Assembly (NCBI GenBank): GCA_018241965.1
Contig: JAFECS010000010.1
Span: 1 to 64,000, forward strand
DNA from: Pseudomonadota bacterium
GTDB taxonomy: Bacteria > Pseudomonadota > Gammaproteobacteria > Berkiellales > Berkiellaceae
Direction: 5' to 3'
Length of the DNA stretch: 64,000 nt
Positions 8,573 through 17,026 of this stretch are shown piece after piece. Within the stretch, counting starts at the first letter, position 1. Each line of letters begins with the position of its first letter. The notes under the pieces were generated by a model. The model was not told the origin of the DNA. It was given only the letters and a program-made list of their open reading frames with translations, and did not search any database. A program made the translations under genes and the position numbers.

Positions 8573-10309
8573 GTGTCTTTAGTTTCCATTTTTCATCATT
8601 ACTGGCCTTTCCTTAAGCAACGAAAAAATTGGCGTTCACTCTCTTTATTGATGCTAGGTAATGCTATTCAAGCCATTTTTATTGTCATCACCAATAGCAG
8701 TTTTAATCTTTTTTTTGGTCTCTTAGTTTCTGGAGTATATACGCCCACGGGCTTAATGTTTGCTGTTTTACAATACGCGGTCGCCGTAGGAGTTTACACC
8801 TATACCGCAGGTAAGAATTCATATGTTGGCGATCAATTGATCCAATCGCTAAATCATGATGTCACGCATTTTTATGTTGATAAATGGATGCAAACAAAAG
8901 CTTACTTTGGTAGTAATTTTATTCAAGGCCCTAAAGTAATTAACCCCGCAGGGACCTTAAGCCATGACATTCAAGAGGCAAACCGTTTAACAGTTCGATT
9001 AGGCGATAATCTCTTAAATACTTTTTTTGCGTTTTTAGCAGGTATGTATGGTTTATGGGAACTTTCAGGGCCTTTATCTTTTACGATAGCTTCTACGGTA
9101 TTAGTCATTCCTGGATATATGGCGCTTGGCGCTTTGGTATATGCCATTGTTTACAATATCATCGTAAATCAAATAGGTTATCGACTAAAAGAATTAACCG
9201 AAAGACAACATGTATTTTCAAATAAATTAGAGGCCCAAGTCCATCATATTGAAAAAAATGCAGAAGGAATTGAGTTACTCAAAGCTGCTACGCGTGAGAA
9301 AAAATCAGTTGATAATATTTTAAAAAATAGCACCATTTATCATGGTCTGATGGCAAAACTACAGGCAGGTCTTGCTGCATTTACGGCATTAAATGATCAC
9401 TTAAGATTTTTTGTGGGTGTCTTGCTAAGCATTCCACAGATATTAGCAAATAAGATGTCTGTTGATAACCTATTATCAATAGGTGACTATTTTACGCGTG
9501 TAGCTAGCTTTTTTACCTGGAAGCACGATAATTATGATGATGTCACTAATTTAGATGTTTTTGTAGGCAAATTAAATGTATTACAAGCGCAAATTGCACA
9601 ATGGGAAACAATTCGTAAAAATAACCAACTTATAATACATGAAGGTTTAACATTTAGTTTTAAAAACTTGATCATTGAAAAACCAGACAGGTCAGTTTTG
9701 CTCAAGACTAAACAGTTTACCTTCAAAGGTGCTTGTGTCACTTGTTTACAAGGCCCTTCGGGAGTGGGAAAAACAACTCTTTTTAGATCTTTGACACAAC
9801 TATGGCCTTATGTTAAAGGTGAATTGATACTGCCTTGCCAGATCAAAGAGGTGCAAATCATTCCACAAAAACCAGTATTCCCCTTAAGCAGTACTTTATA
9901 TGAAGCTATTTTATATCCACATGATGATGAAGAACTAAGTGTTGGCCCTAAAATTAAATCGCATATCGATGATTTATTAGTTGAATTTAAATTGAATCAT
10001 AATGTTATTGATAGCAAGGATGAAAAGAGAGATTGGTCAAAAACACTCAGCGGTGGAGAACAACAACGTATTGCCCTTATTCGTGCCATTATGAAAAAAC
10101 CCAAGTTATTATTAATGGATGAACCTTTTTCAGCCCTGGATCCTCGGTTACATAAACACTGTGAGCATATTTTACAAAAATATTTAAATAAAACTACAAT
10201 CGTGCTTATTGATCATCGTTCAATTCAACAAACAGATGAGATATCAAATCAAAAAAATTGCGCACACCGTGTAGCATTTAACAATAAAAAATTAAGGCAT
10301 GTTGCTTAA
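8573..10309 (+). CDS. SbmA/BacA-family ABC transporter with fused ATPase
   Basis: The 578-residue protein joins an N-terminal ABC_membrane_2-type domain (about 1-330, six hydrophobic segments; the segment NPAGTLSHDIQEANRLT resembles the family's cytoplasmic loop) to a C-terminal nucleotide-binding domain. The latter has Walker A GPSGVGKTT from about residue 394, signature LSGGEQQRIAL, and Walker B LLLMDEPFSALD. Relatives such as BacA, YddA and Rv1819c move peptides, cobalamin or fatty acyl compounds and matter for chronic intracellular life. The start is GTG, 37 bases after the candidate -10. It stands alone between secretion genes, divergent from dotE. Substrate cannot be told. Confidence 0.85.
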   Translation: MSLVSIFHHYWPFLKQRKNWRSLSLLMLGNAIQAIFIVITNSSFNLFFGLLVSGVYTPTGLMFAVLQYAVAVGVYTYTAGKNSYVGDQLIQSLNHDVTHFYVDKWMQTKAYFGSNFIQGPKVINPAGTLSHDIQEANRLTVRLGDNLLNTFFAFLAGMYGLWELSGPLSFTIASTVLVIPGYMALGALVYAIVYNIIVNQIGYRLKELTERQHVFSNKLEAQVHHIEKNAEGIELLKAATREKKSVDNILKNSTIYHGLMAKLQAGLAAFTALNDHLRFFVGVLLSIPQILANKMSVDNLLSIGDYFTRVASFFTWKHDNYDDVTNLDVFVGKLNVLQAQIAQWETIRKNNQLIIHEGLTFSFKNLIIEKPDRSVLLKTKQFTFKGACVTCLQGPSGVGKTTLFRSLTQLWPYVKGELILPCQIKEVQIIPQKPVFPLSSTLYEAILYPHDDEELSVGPKIKSHIDDLLVEFKLNHNVIDSKDEKRDWSKTLSGGEQQRIALIRAIMKKPKLLLMDEPFSALDPRLHKHCEHILQKYLNKTTIVLIDHRSIQQTDEISNQKNCAHRVAFNNKKLRHVA

Positions 10310-10424
10310 TATAGCGTATATAGCAAAAAAAATGTATATACAAAGGTAAAAAACCAGTAAAAATCCAGTATTGAACTTTTGCGCCCATTGTTACGTCATA
10401 CGTATAAAAACAATGGAGCTACCT

Positions 10425-13016
10425 ATGCTTTCATCTCAAAAACCAAAGGTCGTACTCGTTTCTACAGGGGCGCATAATCCGCCGCACCCAGGTCATCTGC
10501 AAATGTTACTTGCGGCAAAACAAAAACTCACAGAGCAGGGTTATGAAGTATTAGAAACCTTTACCTCTCCTTCGCATCAACAGTACATTGAAATGAAACA
10601 GTATGGCAAAGTTAATATTAATGGTTATCAATATCCTCGCCCGATTTTTACAGACAAAGAAAGAAGAAGATTATGGCGCAGAATAATCAGGGATATGGAT
10701 GCAAGTGAAGCGCAATTACATAAATACGAATCTAAAGTCAGAGATCAATTCGTACAATATCCTGAGATGATGCGAGAAATCATCCATGTAGAATCTGGTA
10801 ATTTCCCTCCTGAAACATGTTTTGTTTATGTGGCAGGAGAAGATATGGGTAATAATTACATTACACAGTGGAGTGCTCCTTCTCCTTATGATGCGAGATC
10901 TCCAAGATTACGTGATTTTGTGATAGTAGGGCGCGAAAAAGGAATTAATGCAGAACTTGAGTCAAAGATAGCAGCACATAAAGATCTAACAGGGGCTCAG
11001 ATTGCAACAAGTGTTCAAACAGCTAAACATCCCTTACAAGATATGTCTTCTACCGCTATTATGAGCGGCGATATTAAACAACTTAAATTACTTCCGTATG
11101 CTTATTTGCTTGAATTAGTTAACATTATCAATCATAAAAATCCTCCTCAAATTGATTATGGTTATAAATATGCCTTTCTTAATCAAGTATCTCTAGCATT
11201 AGAGCAATTAATCCGAGAAAATCCAAGTCGTATGGAATATGTTTTCTTGCGTAATAATGTTATTAATCTTTTGTCAGAATATAATGTTCAATTAAGCGTA
11301 TCTCAAAGAAGTGGATTTAAACAATCAGCAACAACACAGCTGCAAGAAGCTTCTGACACCATTAAAAGAGCGCATAAAGAAAAACACAATGTTGCACGGG
11401 CAAAAACTTTGACAACAGCGAAAGGGCTGCATCGTTCTAGAACTTCACCAGCAGGTATTTCTTCTGTTGATATTGCTAAAAATGTTGGTACTTTTTCAAG
11501 ATATATAGGGTTGGATGGTGCGCCTATTTTTAATAATCGCCAACGCCAAGCCTATTTAGCTAAGCAATTAATGCGTCAATTGTCTCCTGCACCAGGTTGG
11601 GAGACATCGCAAGTAACACAATTAAGTCAGCCGCTGGCGGCGCAACCTAATAGGCAATTGATCATCCAAGCAACAGATCAGGACAGCGTCGCCGCTTTTG
11701 GCCAAGGTAGGGCTGCTATTTCAATTGATACGCTAAAAAAATTACAAGACACAGCCTTTATTATGACAAGCCAAAGCTTGTTACCCAAAGAGCTTTATTT
11801 GGTGTTACAAACCCAATTGTATGATGCTATTACCCACGAAGAGCGACGAACATTAGGGCAAATATTTGGCTCATACTATGGGCAATGGAGAATGCAGTAT
11901 CAACAATTAGGATTTAAAACCGCTGAAGAATTCGACAAAATAGCAAATATTCCTTTAAATCTCTTAACCGTTGGGGTTTGTCATTCACAAGAAGTACATT
12001 TTTTTGTGGAGCAGCAGTTATTACAAGATGGCCGAGCAGTCAATAAGTTAAGAGAGGTAAATTTAGATTCAGCAACGCCAACAGTACTATTATCTTGCCC
12101 GGGGATAAATTTTGCCTATGGTGGCGCTATTACCGAGCAGTATTTGGCCGATGGCACAGCCAAAATGCTCATTGAAAATATGTGGCAAGGTGTACTTTCT
12201 TCAGCGGTTAAACAAAACTGCACGCATTTAGCTTTGCCTGCTATTGGCTTGGGTGCATTTTTACCCGCATCATGGTCACAAGAAAAAAAGGCCAAGGTAG
12301 CTTCGCTTTATTTTGATACGTTATTGCAACTTTTGGCTAAGCCTGAATTTCAAGGAAAATTTGAAGCAATACATATCAATCCTGTGTTTGATTTTGCGCA
12401 ACAAGCATTACAAAAAGCGATGCATCAACAACCGACGGTAACTAATGTTCACCCATTTGGTGGTGATGTCAAATTTCTTGCCGTAGAATTATCAAAAAAT
12501 GGCATGCGCTGTGGATTATTAAATCCTTCATCTCCTGATGTGATGTTAGGAAAATATGATGTTGGCCAATATTATAAAAATGGTGGGTATGTTGGCGAGG
12601 AAGATTTTTCAGCAACTTCAACTTCATTTATGGGATCAAAAGGTGTAAATAAGGTTTATACCGACCCACAAAGGATCCAAAGTGTTTCATTGTCAGTCTC
12701 TCCAGCACAACCTGATTTGTCTACGCAACTTATCGCTTACCTTAATGCAGCAAATTTAACACAACGTGGGCAATGGTTTCCGATTGCACAGACCCCATGG
12801 GGGATAGGCATATCTAATACGAGCGGCAATCGAGCTATTGCTAATCAACGTTATCACATAGAAGTAAATGGGGAGGGAAAGCTGGTTTGTTATGATAAAT
12901 CAGATAGATTTAAACTGGTAACCACACCTTTAGATAGGATATTAGATGATTCTATTCAGAAACTCATCAGTGAAAACATGAGACAATCTTCGCAATCTAA
13001 AAAGTCTTTAAAATAA
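10425..13016 (+). CDS. NMNAT-like nucleotidyltransferase joined to a macro-like region, putative effector
   Basis: An 863-residue protein with no signal peptide or membrane segment. Residues 1-240 look like an adenylyltransferase of the HxGH class: GAHNPPHPGHLQML places HPGH at 21-24, and DMSSTAI (Ser208-Thr210) matches the second NMNAT/NadD motif, but the Arg that often follows (SSTxIR) is missing. Residues about 535-670 resemble a macro domain: a beta strand with the NFAYGGAITEQYL loop and, near 603, LALPAIGLGAF, like the macro FPAIGTG motif. A third block (about 671-760), with CGLLNPSSPDVMLG and GGYVGEED, is unrecognised and may be a second phosphate-binding domain. Together this suggests handling of NAD or ADP-ribose. 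The start is ATG at 10425 with GGAG six bases before; upstream TTG or ATG choices lack a ribosome site. Confidence 0.7.
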   Translation: MLSSQKPKVVLVSTGAHNPPHPGHLQMLLAAKQKLTEQGYEVLETFTSPSHQQYIEMKQYGKVNINGYQYPRPIFTDKERRRLWRRIIRDMDASEAQLHKYESKVRDQFVQYPEMMREIIHVESGNFPPETCFVYVAGEDMGNNYITQWSAPSPYDARSPRLRDFVIVGREKGINAELESKIAAHKDLTGAQIATSVQTAKHPLQDMSSTAIMSGDIKQLKLLPYAYLLELVNIINHKNPPQIDYGYKYAFLNQVSLALEQLIRENPSRMEYVFLRNNVINLLSEYNVQLSVSQRSGFKQSATTQLQEASDTIKRAHKEKHNVARAKTLTTAKGLHRSRTSPAGISSVDIAKNVGTFSRYIGLDGAPIFNNRQRQAYLAKQLMRQLSPAPGWETSQVTQLSQPLAAQPNRQLIIQATDQDSVAAFGQGRAAISIDTLKKLQDTAFIMTSQSLLPKELYLVLQTQLYDAITHEERRTLGQIFGSYYGQWRMQYQQLGFKTAEEFDKIANIPLNLLTVGVCHSQEVHFFVEQQLLQDGRAVNKLREVNLDSATPTVLLSCPGINFAYGGAITEQYLADGTAKMLIENMWQGVLSSAVKQNCTHLALPAIGLGAFLPASWSQEKKAKVASLYFDTLLQLLAKPEFQGKFEAIHINPVFDFAQQALQKAMHQQPTVTNVHPFGGDVKFLAVELSKNGMRCGLLNPSSPDVMLGKYDVGQYYKNGGYVGEEDFSATSTSFMGSKGVNKVYTDPQRIQSVSLSVSPAQPDLSTQLIAYLNAANLTQRGQWFPIAQTPWGIGISNTSGNRAIANQRYHIEVNGEGKLVCYDKSDRFKLVTTPLDRILDDSIQKLISENMRQSSQSKKSLK

Positions 13017-13017
13017 G

Positions 13018-13037
13018 ACCCGCGGTCAACCGCGGGT
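13018..13037. terminator. GC-rich hairpin between convergent genes
   Basis: A nine-base stem ACCCGCGGT/ACCGCGGGT with a two-base loop starts two bases after the stop at 13016 and ends seven bases before the dotO stop. No good T run follows on the plus strand; on the minus strand a TTATTTTA tract follows. It is probably a terminator for dotO. Confidence 0.6.
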
Positions 13038-13043
13038 TAACAC

Positions 13044-16000
13044 TTAAATAGGCATTTGCGAATTAGGCATGGTGCCTTCGTAAACGGTCATAATCTCTTC
13101 AATAATTTCATCTATAACACCCACGGAAGCGGCTTCATCTATTGATTGACCGGATTCTTTACGCTTAGCAAGCCGTTGTTCAACCACTTTAGCCGCACTA
13201 CCACTGGGGTAGAGCATAGCGAGTAGTTTTCGGGTTTCGCTTGAACCAATACGTTTATAGAGCGCGTTTCTAATTCTGGCATCTTCTGCTGTGGTATTAA
13301 ATGCCCATAATTCAATTGGCCCTAAAGTACTGGTACATAACTGGGTGTTCATTCCCAGTTTTGTAGCAAATTGCGCTAAGAAGGTTGCACCTTCTGGGCG
13401 TGGACCATGCACCCGCGAGGCTAAGGCGATACGCGCTGTTTCGGATAAACCGAAAGTTTTAACAGACTTATCAATAGCTTGTTGCGGGCCTGCGTCCATA
13501 ATGAAAATAGAGGTTGCAAATTCAACCATCACATTATCAAAATCTTCCAAAGATTGTGATAAGAGGGCTACTTGCACTTTCCACTTACGTCCTTCACGCA
13601 TGTCTACGATAACCTGATCACGTACCGATTGTGCCTTGGAGGTGCGATGGAATTCGTCCATCACAATACGTTTGGGATCTTCGCGAATTTGAATAATGCG
13701 TTGTCTGTGCCATTCACGGTATATTTGAGGAAAGTCTTCAACGTTTTCTTCAGTTAAATAATAGGTCTTTGCAAGAACATAACGTGCCAACATGTACATC
13801 ACCGCTGTTTGTCTGTCAGCGGCATCACCACCTGTTTTGGCTACTTCGTCTAAATCTAAAGACACAACACGTGCTTCACCTAAATCAAACTGCGTAATCC
13901 GCGATAAAATAGGGTATTCACGTACAGCAGCAGATAACATACGACCAAAAGCTGCAATCAACGGCTCGCCTGTTGGAACAATGATTTTTCCGTAAAGATC
14001 TTCAACTGCTTTGGTGCGGCATATCGCTACGGCATCAGAAATAAGGGGAGAGCAATAACGTTGTGCCATTTGTGCTTCGTGGATTTTATTTGCTTTAAAT
14101 AAAGCATCCACCACTTCCCACCAAGAAGTATGGGGATCAGACACAAACCCAATTTCATCAAGCGTTTTATCAACGTTAGCTTCCAATTCGCGCGTATATT
14201 TATTAGGGTTATGTGCATCTTGTAGATTTTTATAAAGTTCATCTACCACCATGCCGGCCATATCGGAGACACCGTCATAGGATTTTGATTCACCGACAGG
14301 GGTTGCTAACAAGGTAATGAAGTTAACTAAAAAGCTTCTTTCTTGTGGGGTTGGGAAGCGGCAACCTAATTGGGTATCAAAGGGATTAATAGAATAATTG
14401 GGTGTCATTCTTAAACGGTGGTAAGCCGCTAAATGGCGTTGTTCTTTTGGTAATGCTTCTTTAATTAAAGAAATTAAACCAGAGCTAGACGGACCAATAT
14501 CAATGACCGCAATACGGGGTAAACGGGAAATCCCAGCTTGTAGACAAAGCGCCAAATTAATCGAATTAGATAATACAGATTTACCCGAACCAGGTCTTGC
14601 GTACACTAAATCAATCCAGGTTGTTTGTTGAGTCGAGCCTGGTTGATATGGCCAAGGTTTACCATCGGGTGAACGTAATAAAGTTGCACCCGTAACCCAC
14701 GGCGAAGCAGGACGGGTAAAAGGCAACATGTAACAAACATCATTTAATGGCGCAACTGACGGTGTGGCAATACTATTGGTTCCCATACCAAGACAAGTTG
14801 TGAGCGCAGATTCATAACTGTCGCCAGAGAACTCAGCAATTTCACAATGGCCCCAGCTTTGTACTGCTTTTGCAAGCTCAGCAGAGCGTGTTTTAAGTAA
14901 GCGCTCTTCACCAACATTAGCCCAAGTAGAAAGGGCAACACGATATTTGACAATAGCATAGTCAGTACTGGTGTCGTAATAACTTAATAATTCTGCAGCA
15001 TCCGTAATCAGCGGGTTTTGAGAAGAGGCAAAGCTTAAGATTGCTGCCAAAGTAGGTTTAATACCTAATGTTTTAATGCCATCACTTTCAATTAAATAAG
15101 AAATTCGCCAAGGGAATCTAGAATGCAGCGCTTTTTTAAATAATTCAAAAAAAGGTTTGATTTCTTGTGGGAATAAATCTATGTAATGCGTGGCATAAAT
15201 TTTATCGCCGATCCGACAGGTTCTTAGGTTAATAATTTCGCCATCACGAGGAATAATTTGTGGTACTAAAGGAGGCCAAATGATTTCCGATACGTCACGT
15301 TTTTTCTCATCTTGTAAATTGCGCATGGGGATTTTGTCACCAGGCAAAACGGGGCGCCATTCTCTGTCGGTATAATCGGGATCAACACTTTTACGCATTT
15401 CATAAACCGCTTGGTGCACATCCAAAATAACACTATAGAGGTTTACGTCGCGCATATCGTTCACCACGCTACGAACGAAAGAGTCATGTGTTTCTCTTAG
15501 TTCAGGAACAGCGGCCATGATATTCTGTGCATATTTCATGGAAGGCAATTTAACTTCACGGCTCTTTTCTAACTTACTTTTTTTCGATTGTTCAAACTGC
15601 GCTTTGGTAAGAGAATTTGGCCGTGTCCATAAAACAAAAAAGCAATCTTCGCTGGCACAATACTTGGAAAGATGATTTATTCTTTCTTCAAACAAGTCAT
15701 GCAAATTCATTTTCAAGCGTTCACACGTTGCCATGGCAGGCTTGAAAATATCGGTGATCTCTTCTCTGACAAGATCTTTGTCATAATGAAAATAAACTTG
15801 TACAGCATGTCCAGAACGTGACAGAGCAGGGGACAGTGTATTGATTAAACCTTTATGAATGCGCGTAAATTCAGCAGGGCCTACTAATTCAGTTGCGCCA
15901 TGAAGGCGAATCACAGAAAGCAAAGAGCCATCTTTGGCAACCAAAGTATGGCGACTATCAGCTGTTTCAATGGAGCAATAATAATCGGATGATTGGCCAA

Positions 16001-16067
16001 GGGTTCCGCCAATCCAGGCCATAAATGAATCGATACTGTCTAACAGCGGATCAATAAAGGTTGCCAT
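13044..16067 (-). CDS. icmB: Dot/Icm ATPase DotO/IcmB (VirB4-like)
   Basis: DotO is the VirB4-class ATPase that forms the cytoplasmic energy complex with DotB below the inner-membrane channel. The 1007-residue length equals the Legionella protein (about 1009). A Walker A, ARPGSGKSVL, lies near residue 490, and a Walker B-type stretch (RIVMDEFHR) precedes the conserved GRKWKVQVALLSQ segment. No membrane segment is seen. It is last in the minus-strand run dotI-dotI-dotI-dotH-dotG-dotF-dotO, 45 bases after dotF. In Legionella icmB follows icmJ; here dotN/icmJ lies in a separate operon 6 kb away. Confidence 0.97.
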   Translation of the reverse strand: MATFIDPLLDSIDSFMAWIGGTLGQSSDYYCSIETADSRHTLVAKDGSLLSVIRLHGATELVGPAEFTRIHKGLINTLSPALSRSGHAVQVYFHYDKDLVREEITDIFKPAMATCERLKMNLHDLFEERINHLSKYCASEDCFFVLWTRPNSLTKAQFEQSKKSKLEKSREVKLPSMKYAQNIMAAVPELRETHDSFVRSVVNDMRDVNLYSVILDVHQAVYEMRKSVDPDYTDREWRPVLPGDKIPMRNLQDEKKRDVSEIIWPPLVPQIIPRDGEIINLRTCRIGDKIYATHYIDLFPQEIKPFFELFKKALHSRFPWRISYLIESDGIKTLGIKPTLAAILSFASSQNPLITDAAELLSYYDTSTDYAIVKYRVALSTWANVGEERLLKTRSAELAKAVQSWGHCEIAEFSGDSYESALTTCLGMGTNSIATPSVAPLNDVCYMLPFTRPASPWVTGATLLRSPDGKPWPYQPGSTQQTTWIDLVYARPGSGKSVLSNSINLALCLQAGISRLPRIAVIDIGPSSSGLISLIKEALPKEQRHLAAYHRLRMTPNYSINPFDTQLGCRFPTPQERSFLVNFITLLATPVGESKSYDGVSDMAGMVVDELYKNLQDAHNPNKYTRELEANVDKTLDEIGFVSDPHTSWWEVVDALFKANKIHEAQMAQRYCSPLISDAVAICRTKAVEDLYGKIIVPTGEPLIAAFGRMLSAAVREYPILSRITQFDLGEARVVSLDLDEVAKTGGDAADRQTAVMYMLARYVLAKTYYLTEENVEDFPQIYREWHRQRIIQIREDPKRIVMDEFHRTSKAQSVRDQVIVDMREGRKWKVQVALLSQSLEDFDNVMVEFATSIFIMDAGPQQAIDKSVKTFGLSETARIALASRVHGPRPEGATFLAQFATKLGMNTQLCTSTLGPIELWAFNTTAEDARIRNALYKRIGSSETRKLLAMLYPSGSAAKVVEQRLAKRKESGQSIDEAASVGVIDEIIEEIMTVYEGTMPNSQMPI

Positions 16068-16112
16068 TTTCCCTCGCAGTCCATTCCTTGCGCTTTATTC
16101 TTTACTAGTAGT

Positions 16113-17015
16113 TTAGCGTAAAGTTACCCCTGATGATGTGATCACGAGTCCGTTAGGCGCATCAATTTTGAGCACTTTGCCATATTCACCGACAGAATCA
16201 CCTTCGGTTACTGTAATTGTTTTACCTTCTGGATTCCGGAGCCAAGCACGTCCTGGAATAATCGCATGTACTGTTAAATTAGGACTTGTAAAGGCCTCTG
16301 AGGTAGGTGAAACTTTAGGCTCTTTTGGCTTAGCTTTTTGCTTTGCCTTGGCAGCCCTTTCAGCTTCTCTTGCCTTTTCAGCTAATTGTTCATCCTTGAT
16401 GGCTTTCATTTGAGCGCTCAGATCTTGAACAGTTGCTGTCAGGGCCGCTAAGTCATGTTGCAAAGAGGCCAGCGTTTTGGCCGAATTTTGAGATGCTGTA
16501 GAGGTTTCTTTTTGGATGGCATCAATTTGTTGTTTATAAGCAGCAAATTGTTCATCTAATCGCTTTTGCAAAATAGCTGTAATTTTAACATCGGCTTCAG
16601 CTTGTTTTGCTTGCTGTTCGGCTTCATATAAGTTTGGTATAGCATTTTTAGGTTGCGCTTTTTCTGTTGTCGCCCCTTGAGCAACAGGAGCGGCTTTTGG
16701 CTCAACCTTTGCGGTTTCAATCTGGCCTGCTTTAGGTCCAGGTTTTACCTCTTTAGGTGCTGTCAAAGAGCTATACACTTTCCAGCCAATAAACCCAAGT
16801 ACAATTACCCCAATCACTAAAGGAAGGATCACATTTTTGTGTTTAGGGGGTAAAGGTGCTTCCTGAACCTCTTCGCCAGGATGTTCACCCGCGCCTTCAC
16901 CTTCTCCAGGTGCTAGCACATCATCATGGTGCTCTGATTCAAAATCAAATTCTTCACCGAACTCTTCTTCATGTTCTGGATGTTCGTTTGAATCATCATT
17001 TTTGTTGTCGGCCAT
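16113..17015 (-). CDS. icmG: Dot/Icm core protein DotF/IcmG
   Basis: DotF is an inner-membrane protein of the core complex. The 300-residue product has the family layout: an acidic cytoplasmic N-terminus (rich in Glu, Asp and His), one membrane segment near 63-83 (VILPLVIGVIVLGFIGW), a long Ala/Gln/Lys coiled coil (about 130-225), and a small periplasmic C-terminal domain (IIPGRAWLRNPEG, TVTEGD). The chosen start, MADNK, lies nine bases after the dotG stop with GAGGATAGGA as ribosome site; a GTG four codons upstream overlaps the dotG stop and is less likely. The C-terminal domain resembles pilus/type II GspC- or PilP-like modules, as known for the family. Confidence 0.93.
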   Translation of the reverse strand: MADNKNDDSNEHPEHEEEFGEEFDFESEHHDDVLAPGEGEGAGEHPGEEVQEAPLPPKHKNVILPLVIGVIVLGFIGWKVYSSLTAPKEVKPGPKAGQIETAKVEPKAAPVAQGATTEKAQPKNAIPNLYEAEQQAKQAEADVKITAILQKRLDEQFAAYKQQIDAIQKETSTASQNSAKTLASLQHDLAALTATVQDLSAQMKAIKDEQLAEKAREAERAAKAKQKAKPKEPKVSPTSEAFTSPNLTVHAIIPGRAWLRNPEGKTITVTEGDSVGEYGKVLKIDAPNGLVITSSGVTLR

Positions 17016-17026
17016 TCCTATCCTCA

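Noticed and set aside
8371..8589. 72-codon minus-strand ORF in the dotE/ABC transporter gap
   Set aside because: It overlaps the transporter start and the promoter-like sequence, shows no ribosome site and no recognisable pattern.
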